Assembly (NCBI RefSeq): GCF_902806685.2
Contig: NC_048556.1
Span: forward strand, 1,612,001 to 1,676,000
DNA from: Maniola hyperantus
Lineage: Eukaryota > Arthropoda > Insecta > Lepidoptera > Nymphalidae
Direction: 5' to 3'
DNA length: 64,000 nt
Both the position numbers and the translations under genes were made by a program. Every line of letters begins with the position of its first letter. Position 1 is the stretch's first letter. Below, one piece after another: positions 54,901 to 64,000 of this stretch. The notes beneath the pieces were generated by a model. It was not told where the DNA came from and did not search any database. It was given only the letters and a program-made list of their open reading frames with translations.

Positions 54901-57041
54901 GACAACGGAATCGGTGCCTTATCATCCTACAAACCCAACAACTGACTGTCAAAAAGAGTACAATAGTAGGTAGGTTAGATCGTCCAAGGTAGGTACCTAC
55001 TTTGAATAGAATAAATGATGTGACTTTGACTTTGAAAATATTGCGATTTAAGGTGTGTCTCCATTAGCGAACAGTGAACGGCTCACTCGACACTCGCTTA
55101 CTATTGGCTACAATGCTTTGTTGCACCAAGAACACCAAGAATTCAGCAAATCACAGCCAACAAAAAATTCCGGAATCGACCAGAAGAATACCGCGCGAAA
55201 CGTTCGCTCCAAATCAACCGCTCGCAGAATGTTTGCAAGCGAAATGCCGCAAACTGCGGAGGTACAGTACCCGTAGTACAAGATTTTACGTCTCACCAAA
55301 CCAAACCAAATTCGAGAGTCGAAATACTTCCGAGTTACAGTAAACTTGATCTTAAATGCCTTGTTTTAAAGCTCAAGTTTGTCTACACTTCTACAGACAG
55401 CGCTCCAAGCGGAAACATTGCGAAATTAAAATCAGTGGCATTGAATATTTGACTTCAATTCAAGGCTGTTTAGGTCCATTTTACTGTAACGCGGAAGTAT
55501 TTCGACTCTCGAATTTGGTTTGGTTTGGTGAGACGTAAAATCTTGTACTACGGGTACAGTACGCGGCCGAAAGTAATGTACATCGGCCTATAGAATGACA
55601 TTTCCGCTTTGTAGAGCGTTGTCTCTGTCACTCATACCTATATGACGTTTTGTCGGTCTCAACGACAGGGACAACGCTCTACAAATATGCTATCTCCTTC
55701 TAAAGGTCGATGTACATTACTTTTGGCCGTGTACCTTCTATAAGTTGCCTAATGCTATTTATTTTGTTTGTTCAAGCATCCTTTGCACCACTCTCTGGCG
55801 GACTCAGCGTCATGTTCCTTTTTATAAGTGATATCATCGGAAGAAGATGGACTTTCGTACTCTTTTCTGCACCATTAGCATTAAACTGGATTATTCTGTA
55901 CTACGCTAGAACGTTTTCAGCGTTCATGATATCCAGATTCCTAGTCGGAATGTCTGTGCCACTTTTTACTATGTTTAATTTAGTTGGTATAGCAGAGTTC
56001 ACCTCTCCCAAATCACGAGCAATTCAGCTAAGCTTGGTATCCATGGTTACACCAGCGTTCGGTAACCTAATAGGTCATTTACTAAGTGTTATTATACATT
56101 GGAGAACATTAACTATAATTGGATTATTTCTATCAATTATACATCTCTGTCTACCTTACTTTTGGATAGAAAGCCCTCATTGGTTGGCCTCTAAAAGTAA
56201 ATTTGAAGATTGCGCTACGGCATTTCGAAAAATACATGGTAGTAATCCAAGTTCTGAAGAAGAATTGCGGTTACTAATTAAAATGGAAACTAATAAACAA
56301 AAAGCAGGTGTCGATATGAATTTAAGTAATAGTTTTAAGAAATTTTTATCAGCTTTTAAGAAAAGATATTTTTGGGATTTAATGGTTATGGTTGCTTTTC
56401 TATATGCTTATTTTGCGGCGGCGGGAAGGGTTGTTTTCTGTACGCTAGCAACTGTTATATTGGAAGATATAACCGGGTCTCCCGATGTTTTATTATACAC
56501 ATTACTGGTTGACGGATTTATATTAATAGGCACTTGTCTTTCTTGTGTACTAATTAAAAAGTCTTCGATTCGTTTTTTGCTATTTTCGTCAGGTTCAATA
56601 GCGAATATTGTTTTAATTTTACTAAGTTTGTGTTTGTACTTTAAAAATTCTGAAGTTTACTTCCAATGGATTATTGTGATTTTACTGGCTTTTTACTTTA
56701 TAATTGTAAACGCAGGGCCGTATCCTGTAATAGAAATATTGTTCGGCGAAATATTTCCAATAGAATTAAGGATGTATATCTGTATATTGGCTTCTCCTTT
56801 ACTTGTTGGATCTTTATGTTTTAGTATAGTACTTTTACCCAAGTTTATTTCTATTATGGGGTACCACGGCCTGTTTCTTATGAATGCGGGGATCATGTTT
56901 ATATGTCTTGGTTATTTTTATGTTAAATTACCAGAAACTAAGGGAAAGACATTACAAGAGATAGAATCGTACTTTAAGACTAAGAATTTCGATGTGGATG
57001 AGGTTTTGAGGACCAATGAACAAATAAAGGCTCTTATTTAA
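51938..57041 (+). CDS. Tret1-like MFS sugar transporter, tandem copy 1
   Basis: Joined exons 51938-51964, 54375-54510 and 55777-57041 give 475 aa, a normal length for an insect sugar transporter. Expected role from the family: 12-helix plasma-membrane carrier for trehalose or hexoses; the substrate is not predictable. Visible motifs: GRRW at 76-79 in the TM2-TM3 loop, SRFLVG in TM4, IESPHW at 185-190 (variant of PESPRW), a long charged central loop (about 195-260), GPYP at 368-371 leading into GEIFP at 378-382, and PETKGKT from 440. The usual TM7 QQxxG motif is not present; the region reads YAYFAAAGR. The ATG is supported because the same 9-codon exon with a GT donor lies ahead of the second copy. 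Intron 2 is 1266 nt, packed with MITEs. The ATG at 55710 that opens a longer frame is inside a MITE and is not the start. Confidence 0.85.
52437..52640 (-). mobile_element. SINE-3 head fragment plus short array of its 5' end
   Basis: 52437-52556 is the 5' half of SINE-3. It is followed by about four degenerate copies of a roughly 28-bp unit containing GGCCACTAGGCTAT and CCGCTTTT (52557-52640), which resemble the SINE-3 tRNA head. Confidence 0.6.
52645..53215 (-). repeat. Rep-L interspersed repeat in intron 1 of transporter copy 1
   Basis: Inverted copy of 39165-39660; the poly-G appears as a C-rich stretch near 53007-53022. Confidence 0.6.
53511..53807. mobile_element. Rep-N TIR element with nested hAT MITE
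   Basis: Left GTTGACCGTTGCTTTATTGA then CGGCGGCCGGCC; the right end is the complement. Interrupted by 53618-53764 and containing a piece of the 845-979 element. Confidence 0.65.
53618..53764 (-). mobile_element. hAT-type MITE nested in a larger TIR element
   Basis: 147 bp with imperfect 8-bp flanks (AGTATAAT and GGTGTAAT). It splits Rep-N (53511-53807). Confidence 0.75.
54095..54241. mobile_element. Rep-G MITE in intron 1 of transporter copy 1
   Basis: TAAAGTACGCAGCAGGTCGA at left, TCGACCTGTAGCGTAGTAT at right; ends 133 bp before exon 2. Confidence 0.7.
54375..54510 (+). CDS. transporter copy 1, coding exon 2 (TM1)
   Basis: 136 nt, acceptor TTGATTTCAG, donor ATGG|GTGAGT, phase 0 in and 1 out. 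It encodes TM1 and the first extracellular loop (CGFTFGHMSGMVRAL, then SENEIFLM). The frame continues without splicing only into LINE-derived intron sequence. Confidence 0.85.
54647..54918. mobile_element. Rep-A element in intron 2 of transporter copy 1
   Basis: GGGATTCTGAGC at the left to CGGAATCGGTGCC at the right; not present in the short intron of copy 2. Confidence 0.6.
55263..55557. mobile_element. Rep-K TIR element in intron 2 of transporter copy 1
   Basis: Arms of about 75 bp, ACCCGTAGTACAAGATTTTA, then CACCAAACCAAACCAAATTC, almost perfectly mirrored at 55490-55557. It lies end to end with the Tc1/mariner-like MITE. Confidence 0.75.
55557..55734. mobile_element. Tc1/mariner-like MITE in intron 2 of transporter copy 1
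   Basis: The left end is intact (TACAGTACGCGGCCG); the right end reads GGCCGTGTAC and lacks the final CTG-TA. It stops 42 bp before the exon 3 acceptor. Its body supplies the misleading upstream ATG at 55710. Confidence 0.75.
55777..57041 (+). CDS. transporter copy 1, coding exon 3 (TM2-TM12)
   Basis: 1265 nt to TAA at 57039-57041. The acceptor reads TTTGTTCAAG, where copy 2 has TTTGTTCTAG. Phase 1 entry makes the split Ala codon and continues SFAPLSGG. The exon carries GRRW, IESPHW, GEIFP and PETKG. Most of the coding region is this single exon, and its length is identical in copy 2. Confidence 0.88.
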
Positions 57042-57104
57042 ACCTTCGTTTTAATTTGGGGTGCTTAGGCACATATCATAACACCTGAAGTCCTAGTATG
57101 CATC

Positions 57105-57612
57105 TTAATAGACTTTTTAAAAACTAAAATAGCGAGCAAACGAGGATACGGGTCACCTGGTGTTAAGTGATTACCGCCGCCCATGAACATTTGCAGCATC
57201 AGAGGAACCGCCAATGTGTTGCCGGATTTATAGGAATTTATTGATCTTCCCCTTGATTGACCCCATATTGTAATCTAGTGGAAACACTGGCGAAGGGAGT
57301 CGGTTCTTAAGTTTGCACGTGCGTGAAAAAAAGAACTGGTACAACGGACGGTTGAAGTGCAACAGGCCCTCAGGTGGTGAGGGTGAAATTGCTTACGGTT
57401 GCGTGCGATACAGTTGTATAAGAAGGAGGTTGGAATGAAGTAAAAAAACTCTTCAGAGCACCCCCCATTATAAAGGAATTGAACACACATAGAGAGCTTA
57501 GGTAAGTCTTTGCGATGCTCCAGGCTTTCCAACGAACTGGGATCGTCCACAAGTCGAACAGCCCGCTTTTGGATCCTGACTGTAAACAACTGATATGTAA
57601 GACTATAGACAA
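57105..57612 (-). mobile_element. LINE 3' portion (CR1/jockey-like) between the transporter genes
   Basis: The minus strand encodes QKRAVRLVDDPSSLESLEHR, then CVQFLYNGGCSEEFF and a HPHHLRACCTSTVRC-type segment, the usual end of a non-LTR reverse transcriptase. Frame breaks and missing upstream parts mark it as inactive. Confidence 0.65.
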
Positions 57613-57630
57613 ATAGTTATTTACTGTATT

Positions 57631-57976
57631 GAATTTTTTTTTTTCAATTCAGATACAAGTTAGCCCTTGACTGCAATCTCACCTGGTGGTAAGTGATGAT
57701 GCAGTCTAAGATGATAGCGGGCTAACCTGGAAGGGACATGGCAGTTTTTATTAAACCCTTACCCCTTTGGTTTCTACACGGCATCGTACCGGAACGCTAA
57801 ATCGCTTGGCGGCACGGCTTTGCCGGTAGGGTGGTAACTAGCCACGGCCGAAGCCTCCCACCAGACCAGACCAGAAATTTAGAAATTATAACATTCCAAA
57901 CCCCTGCCAGGAATCGAGCCCGGTACCTCCCACTATTAAGACCACAGCGCTCACCACTGCGCCAGGGAGGTCGTCA
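57631..57976 (-). mobile_element. SINE-1, full length, between transporter genes
   Basis: T-run at 57632 and tRNA-like head near 57900-57970 on the minus strand. Confidence 0.85.
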
Positions 57977-59009
57977 AAACGACCATGACCATCAAATAGC
58001 TGTTACATACATCATATCGGTGTCTATCACTGAAATTTTGGTCTTACGACGTCCTTTAATTAAGTAACTGAAGTTACCCAATAATAAAGTCTGCTCGACA
58101 CTTAAAAGATTATTTCACCATCAGCAGTTCCTGAACCTCTATGGTTTAGGAGAGTTATACCCTGCATCATCATGGTTGAAGAGTTGGAACTTGGAGACCG
58201 CATTTACAAAGTTTTTGTTTAGTACCTAATATCAATTCACCACCAATAGGTCTTGAATCCCCATAACTTATTATGGATTTATGACGAGTGGATTTAGGGT
58301 TTTTTAGAAATACCGTGGGAGCTCTTTGATTTTGACCTCTGTATCAAATTTCATATAAATTGGTTAAGCGGATGGACCTTTAAGAATCCTGTGGGAATTT
58401 TTTTATTTTCTGATGAAAAGTAGCTTGTGTCCTTTCTCGGGATATAAGCTAACTCTGTACCAAATTTAATCAAAATCGGTTAAACTGTTGGGCCGTGAAA
58501 AGCTAGCAGACAGACAGACACACTTTCGCATTTATAACTAGCTTTTAGACTAGCTGATGCCCGCGAGTTCGTACGCGTGGATTTAGGTTTTTAAAAATCC
58601 TGTGGGAACTCTTAAATTTTCCGGGATAAAAAGTAGCCTATGTCCTTCCCCGGGTTGCAAGCTACCTCTGTACCAAATTTCGTCAAAATCGGTTGAACGG
58701 TTAAGCCGTGAAAAGCTAGCAGACAGACAGACAGACACACTTTCGCATTTATAATATTAGTATGGATTACTAGCTTTTACTTGCGGCTTCGCTCGAGTAG
58801 TAATTTGAAAAAAATTGAAGCTACTGAAGCTTTTCTCAAAATTCCCATTTTCAGATTATTTGAGGAAATTCTACTATGACAAATGTCGAGTCGTCTTCTA
58901 CGTTAAATAAGGACAAAACATAACAATATTCAAGATGACTCACTTTCTGTTTTTTCCTTTTGAGGTACGGAACCCTAAAAACATGTTCACATCATGTTTA
59001 CATTACTTA

Positions 59010-59228
59010 CACCCGTTGGTTTTAAGTTCCTAAGGAACACAAATAATTAACATTAAAAATATTCATGGATACCCTATCAGCATATACAATATATTTAAAG
59101 CATGAATTAATATGAATAAGAAATGCCTTAAGTAACGATTAAGCTACTCTGAGTGCGGTTGTTAGTTTTGTTTCAATTAATTAACCTTAGTGTATAGTTA
59201 CTTGTTGAATTACTGATTAGCCGTAGTA
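59010..59228 (+). promoter_or_regulatory. Upstream region of transporter copy 2
   Basis: Homologous to the upstream region of copy 1 (GGTTTTAAGTTCCTAAGGAA, then CTTGTTGAA before the ATG) but without the 160-bp palindromic element. Presumed promoter and 5' UTR by position only. Confidence 0.4.
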
Positions 59229-59255
59229 ATGGCTGCTAAACCTAGTCATCATAAG
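59229..59255 (+). CDS. transporter copy 2, coding exon 1
   Basis: Encodes MAAKPSHHK with donor AAG|GTAGGC in phase 0, homologous to 51938-51964. Conservation of ATG, frame, length and GT donor in both copies is the main support. Confidence 0.7.
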
Positions 59256-62022
59256 GTAGGCCAAAGGCTAAGTCAAAATCAATTATAGTAATTATATTAA
59301 TAGCCTCATCTGGTGACAGAAGGGCTGGCTCATTTTTTGCGCAACGGATCAGCCTGTCTGTCCAGCGCGGAAATGCAGCCAGTATTCTTGGCACCATTCC
59401 ACGCGGTCATGATTTATATAGTAATTAGATAAGGCTAGCTTTATATTCTAAATGTATCTTTGTTTTTAAATAAAAGTTCATAACAAAAAAAAAAATTATA
59501 GTAAATAAGTACCTACTACTGCAGTACTCTCGTTGATTGTCAAATTGTTGAATTTGTAACATAAATAATTGGTGTAATCATCATCATCATGATCATAATC
59601 AAACCATCGCATATTTTTTATACATACTTATATTTTTAATTTAAATTGTTGAGTGAACTGTGTGGGGCCTGAATAAATGAAAAAAAAAATTAGAAAATCG
59701 CTGGCTCATTGCTAAGCACGGGTCTTCATTCAGAATGAAGGGGTGTGTTTTGGGTGGGTTTGAAGGCACGATGGCCAAGTGCGAATTTTTCAACTTTTTT
59801 AGTGGGGACTGTTAATTTGTTATAGCAATGTTGAACCAAGTCGGTAAAATGATGGATGACTAACTGCGTTTGGAAGTTTAGAGGAAAATATTACGTCGCG
59901 TCCGTAATATGTCCCGGCTACTATTTTATTTAGTATTAAGTACTAAGTATTAAGTCACTTGCTATAATCATCATCTTGATCACTTGCTATAATCATCATC
60001 TTGATCAACCCGTTACCCTCAGACTTAGAACGGTTGCCGTCACCTGCGCTTGGCCGCACTGGGTTAGCGCGAAGCCTGTGTGGTGTGGGTGTGCGGGGCA
60101 TTACCTCCCCGATTGCCATCTCAACTTGTCGCGTACTACACTGACTTTAAATCAAGAATCTTTAGATTAATTTTCTTTTACGTTATTTTGTTTCAATTAT
60201 TATCAACGCTGGTTAGGTGTAAAATCTTGTATCTATCTCACGAAGACCGTTTGGCTATGTTTGTGTGATTGCACATGTACACATTGTTATAGTGTGCGTG
60301 GCGCTCAGTTTCGACCACAACGCGGTATACGTTACGTACACAAATGCGTTATTGCTTATCGGTACACTTACCTTTAGGTACAACTAAGGCTGACCGGTCA
60401 TCGCGCAATAGAACATATTCTGTAATTCTTTACTAAGTATACTGTTCTTATTATAATATATACATACATATTGATTTCAGATTTTCGTGATAGTAACTCT
60501 GAATCTCGTCGCTATATCTTGCGGGTTCACGTACGGACACATGAGCGGGATGGTGCGAGCGTTGCAGCAGCGGGATGAGGATATAGTGCTCAGCGAAAAT
60601 GAGATATTTTTGATGGGTGAGTCACTGTCGCGCTGTAAGGTACCACATCTTATGAAATGAAACTCAAACTTATTGCGATTTAACTTACTAAAGTGGCAGT
60701 ACTGTAACGCGATATTAATAAAGTAAGTTGCCTAATGCTATTTATTATTTGTTCTAGCATCATTTGCATCAGTCTCTGGCGTCGTCGGCCTCATGTGCAC
60801 TGTTATAAGCGATGTCATCGGAAGAAGATGGACTTTCATACTCTTTTCTATACCATTAGCACTAAACTGGATTATTCTGTACTATGCTAGAACGTTTTCC
60901 GCGTTCATGATATCTAGATTCCTGGTCGGAATCTCTATGCCGCTTTTTATGGTATTTAATTTAGTTGGTATAGCGGAGTTCACTTCTCCTAAATCACGAG
61001 CAATTCTGCTTAGTTGGATATCCATGGTTGCACCAACATTTGGAAACGTAATGGGCCATTTACTAGGTGTCATCATAAATTGGAGAACATTAACTGTAGT
61101 TGGATTATTTCTATCAATTATACATCTCTGTCTACCTTACTTTTGGATAGAAAGCCCTCATTGGTTGGCATCTAAAGGTAAATTTGAAGATTGTGCAATG
61201 GCATTTCGAAAATTACACGGTAGTAATCCAAGTTCTGAAGAAGAATTGAGGTTAATAATTAAAATGGAGACTAATAAACAAAAAGCAAGTGTCGATATGA
61301 ATTTGAATAATAGTTTTAAGATATTGTTATCAGCTTTTAAGAAAAGGTATTTTTGGGATTTAATGGTTATGGTTGCTTTTCTATATGCTTATACTGGGGC
61401 GGTAGGTAGGGTTGCTTTCAGTACGCTAGCGACAGTTATAATAGAAGATATAACCGGGTCTCCAGATGTTTTATTATACACATTACTGGTTGACGGATTT
61501 ATATTCATTGGCACTTGCCTTTCTTGTGTACTAATTAAGAAGACTTCAATTCGTTTTTTGCTATTTTCGTCAGGTTCTATAGCGAACATTGTTTTAATTT
61601 TACTAAGTTTGTGTTTGTTCTTTAAAAATTCTGAAGTTTACTTTCAATGGATTAATGTGGTTTTACTGGCTTTTTACTTTATAATAGTAAACGCAGGGCC
61701 GAATCCTGTAATAGAAATATTGTTTGGCGAAATTTTCCCAATAGAATTACGGATGTATTTCTGTTTATTAGCTTCCCCTTTATACGTTGGAACTATGTGT
61801 TTTAGTATAGTATTATTACCCAAATTTATTTCTATTATGGGGTACCACGGCTTGTTTCTTATGAATGCGGGGATCATGTTTATAAGTCTTGGTTATTTGT
61901 ATTTTCAATTACCAGAAACCAAGGGGAAGACGTTACAAGAGATAGAATCATACTTTAAGACTAAGAATTTCAATGTGGATGAGGTTTTGGGGACAAATGA
62001 ACAAATAAAGGCGCTTATTTAA
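59229..62022 (+). CDS. Tret1-like MFS sugar transporter, tandem copy 2
   Basis: Joined exons 59229-59255, 60481-60616 and 60758-62022 give 475 aa with the same exon lengths as copy 1. By hand count about 65 residues differ (about 86% identity). Landmarks are shared: GRRW at 76-79, IESPHW at 185-190, GPNP then GEIFP, and PETKGKT near 440. Again there is no QQxxG in TM7 (YAYTGAVGR instead). Intron 1 is 1225 nt and holds a LINE 3' end and fragments of MITEs; intron 2 is only 141 nt. Head-to-tail arrangement, with 2.2 kb of repeat-rich spacer after copy 1, indicates local tandem duplication. The Met at 60793 is an internal codon, not the start. Transported substrate unknown. Confidence 0.87.
59295..59491 (+). 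mobile_element. LINE 3' end in intron 1 of transporter copy 2
   Basis: Coding remnant GDRRAGSFFAQRISLSVQRG, then NAASILGTIPRGHD, followed by AATAAAA-type signal and an A-run at 59485-59495. Sense orientation relative to the gene; absent from intron 1 of copy 1. Confidence 0.6.
59577..59745 (-). mobile_element. SINE-3 fragments split by an A-tailed insert
   Basis: ATCATCATCATGATCA at 59578 and ATCGCTGGCTCATTGC at 59697 are SINE-3 parts. An insert of about 95 bp with AATAAATG and an A-run (59680-59689) lies between. Confidence 0.45.
60010..60142. mobile_element. Rep-G partial copy in intron 1 of transporter copy 2
   Basis: GGTGTGGGTGTGCGGGGC and ATCTCAACTTGTCGCGTACT; the left end is diverged. 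Confidence 0.5.
60481..60616 (+). CDS. transporter copy 2, coding exon 2 (TM1)
   Basis: 136 nt with acceptor TTGATTTCAG and donor ATGG|GTGAGT. Five residues differ from copy 1 over 45 codons (CGFTYGHMSGMVRAL). Confidence 0.86.
60758..62022 (+). CDS. transporter copy 2, coding exon 3 (TM2-TM12)
   Basis: 1265 nt, acceptor TTTGTTCTAG, TAA at 62020-62022. It begins by completing Ala and SFASVSGVVG. It lines up with copy 1 without gaps across the whole exon. Confidence 0.88.
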
Positions 62023-62179
62023 ACCAAATCTTTGTTTCAATTTGGGGTGGTACTATGATCACATCCGCAGGCTTAGTTAATATCTCAATTCTCGATAGAT
62101 TGTGGACATAATACAAGTAATTTAGGTTTACACTATGAAAAATGTCCATCGAATCTGTTTAAGTGTTTAAGTGAAAGTG
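62023..62179 (+). other. 3' flank of transporter copy 2
   Basis: The first 40-50 bp (TTTGTTTCAATTTGGGGTG) match the 3' flank of copy 1 (57042-57065), marking the right limit of the duplicated unit. No clear AATAAA is seen in either. Confidence 0.4.
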
Positions 62180-62360
62180 GTTTATCTCCAGCTGGGGAAT
62201 TTGGTGATTGTCAGAGACAAACAACAGCCGATATTCCTATGGCTACTGGGAAGTGTGGAAAAAGTACATCCTAGCAAGGACAGCGTGGCTGGAGTGCCAG
62301 ACATCAGGACCAAGAAGGGAGTCATAACTCGGGCCTTCAACAACATTTACCCCTACCGAT
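62180..62360 (+). mobile_element. BEL/Pao retrotransposon fragment (integrase C-terminal tail)
   Basis: The frame contains LQLGNLVIVRDKQQPIFLWL, then KVHPSKDSVAGVPDIRTKKG and VITRAFNN. This is the pattern that ends BEL/Pao pol proteins (GDLVLV, then W-LGRV, then DIRTKKGV-RR). No LTR, protease, RT or RNase H is nearby, so it is a relic. Confidence 0.7.
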
Positions 62361-62460
62361 CTTCAACTCGCGTGGGCAGGATGTTTAGTGCTTACTGCTT
62401 ATGCACTAAACCAGCCCGTGCGAAGCGGTAGGGGGGAGCGGAAGGTTGACCGAATACACT

Positions 62461-62971
62461 TAGGGTGCCTTCAGCCGTAAAGTGGTTCGTGGAAGCGGCG
62501 CTGCGGCCACTCTGCTTTGTAAATCCATATAATTTCAATCTATGAACTGACGTGCGGCTGCAGCGTTTTTAGCGTTACGTAGTAAACAAGGAACCCTTAT
62601 AGCTTCGCCATGTCCGTCCGTCTGTCCGTCCGTCCGTCCGTCCTCGGTGATTATCAGAGACTATTAGTGCTAGAAATCTGTAATTTAGCATGGGTTTAAA
62701 TATTAATCACGCCGACAAAGTGGTGAAATAAAATTGTGATATATTTTTTTAGGGTAGCTCTCCTACATGTAGAGCGGGGATGAATCTTTTTTCTCGTCTA
62801 ACCCATAGTGTTGTGTCGTTGAATAGATCTTTTAAAAATACTGTGGGTGTGGGAACATCATTTTTCGATTTCTGGTTATTTATATGGATTTACAAAGCAG
62901 CGCGGCCGCAGCGCTGCAGTCACGCTGCCTCCAAGCTGCCACTTTGCGGCAAATTTGAAGGCGCCCTTACT
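62461..62971. mobile_element. TIR element with nested insertion
   Basis: Left AGGGTGCCTTCAGCCGTAAA, then CTGCTTTGTAAATCCATATA; the right side has the complements (TATATGGATTTACAAAGCAG, then TGAAGGCGCCCTTA). An unrelated stretch with GTCCGTCC repeats (about 62580-62865) lies inside. Confidence 0.6.
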
Positions 62972-63212
62972 TCGCGGCGCGTGGCACAAACATAGGTACT
63001 CGTTCTTGCGGGCACGCACAACACACGATATGTGAACTAGTTTTAGACAAATAGTAGGTACCATATGCAACTCTCCAGGTCTTTAACTATTCCTATCTAT
63101 GACCTATCAAACAAAAAAAGAATCATCAAATTGAATTTATAGCCTAACTAGCTGACCCAGCGAACTTCGTTCCGCCTAACAGTGGATTCAAATTTTTTAA
63201 TTTTTAAAAAAA

Positions 63213-63672
63213 AATATCAATTCACTACCAGAAATTCTAAAATCCCCACGATTTAGGACTTCAGTACTTTGCAGCATCAGGATTGAGGAGTTAGGATCCG
63301 AAGTTCAATGATGTAGCCTATGCTTGGTACCTAAAATAATTTTGCATCATCCGCAGTTCCTGAAACATTATAGTTTAGGAGTGCTGTACCCTACATCATC
63401 AGGGTTGAGGAGTTGAGACTTGAAGTCTGAGAATAAAGTCGTTGCTTGGTACCTACAATATGAATTCACTATGAACACTTCCTGAATCTTGATAACTCAG
63501 GCGGGCAGTAACCTTGCAGCATCAGGATTAAGGAGTTGAATCCAGAATTTTTTATGTGACCACCACAAAAACTTTTTTTGTTGATTTAAAAAAATTTTTT
63601 GCAAATCGGTCCAGAAATCTCGAAAAAATCGATGTAGAAAAAGAACCACCTCCTTTTTGACAGTCGGTTAAA
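63213..63672 (+). repeat. Rep-J interspersed repeat, longer copy
   Basis: Three to four subunits with the TTGAGGAGTT core, ending ACCACCTCCTTTTTGACAGT. Confidence 0.55.
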
Positions 63673-63930
63673 AGCCGATGACCTTGAAATATTTACGGAA
63701 CAATTTTTAAAATATCCCCTTTCTAACAAAAAAAGAATGAATGAAATCGGACTACGCGTTAATGAATTACAACTCGGTATACATTTTAACTTTCATCCCC
63801 TCTCCTACGGGAACCATGCTGAATTTCGGGATAAAAAGTATCCTATATTCTTCCTCATAGTATGACCTCAAATCGTACCAAGTTTCATTGGAATCCATTC
63901 AGTAGTTTCAGCGTGATGCGCGGCCGTGAT

Positions 63931-63981
63931 ACAGACAGACAGACAGACAGACAGACAGATAGACAGACAGACAGACAGACA
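63931..63981 (+). repeat. (ACAG)n microsatellite
   Basis: About 12 units of ACAG with one ATAG, at the end of an interspersed repeat that starts near 63680. Confidence 0.85.
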
Positions 63982-64000
63982 AAAATGAAAAAAATTACAG

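Noticed and set aside
55710..55776. ATG at 55710 opening a 443-codon transporter frame
   Set aside because: The first 22 codons are MITE and intron sequence. The AG at 55775-55776 and the match to copy 2 place the exon start at 55777.
60793..60795. Met at 60793 as the start of transporter copy 2
   Set aside because: It is inside TM2; the frame is open upstream to the acceptor at 60757, and TM1 is encoded by 60481-60616.
62171..62431. Intact or domesticated retroviral-type gene
   Set aside because: Only the integrase tail of a BEL/Pao element is present, without catalytic parts or LTRs.

Overview
The window looks like AT-rich nuclear DNA of a lepidopteran insect (moth or butterfly). The reasons are introns with consensus GT/AG sites, three families of tRNA-derived SINEs, RTE-type LINE 3' ends that finish in GATGAT repeats, many TIR/foldback MITEs, and protein fragments that fit insect genes. 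No bacterial operon, phage, CRISPR array or genuine tRNA/rRNA gene was seen.

Left half, minus strand (about 2.1 to 29.4 kb): five exons of one gene can be joined by reading frame and splice phase (29211-29386, 27914-27982, 12956-13158, 5952-6046, about 2170-2352). They encode an ensconsin/MAP7-type microtubule-associated protein: a charged MAP7-like helix, then the hallmark FAFGSSTPRLLEP segment, then a Ser/Arg-rich region. Introns reach 15 kb and are packed with repeats. The 5' end and the C-terminus are not identified and may lie outside the window.

Middle (about 29.4 to 51.5 kb): mostly transposable-element debris, meaning nested SINEs, MITEs, LINE tails and several high-copy repeats of unknown class. 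The only unexplained open frame of note is on the minus strand at 46809-47195.

Right part, plus strand (51.9 to 62.0 kb): two tandemly duplicated MFS sugar-transporter genes (Tret1-like), each reconstructed as three coding exons of exactly 27, 136 and 1265 nt and encoding 475 aa. They are about 86% identical by hand count. The duplication includes the promoter-proximal sequence. The first copy has gained MITEs in its upstream region and in intron 2. Beyond them lie a BEL/Pao integrase-tail fragment and more repeats.

No new multi-gene system is evident. The most notable observations are a diverged duplicate of the last 69 nt of an ensconsin exon placed as its own spliceable exon, a LINE sitting against an ensconsin splice donor, a highly divergent TM2 patch between the transporter paralogues, and a MITE family with clean 8-bp target-site duplications. 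All coordinates and identities were read by eye; no database was searched.
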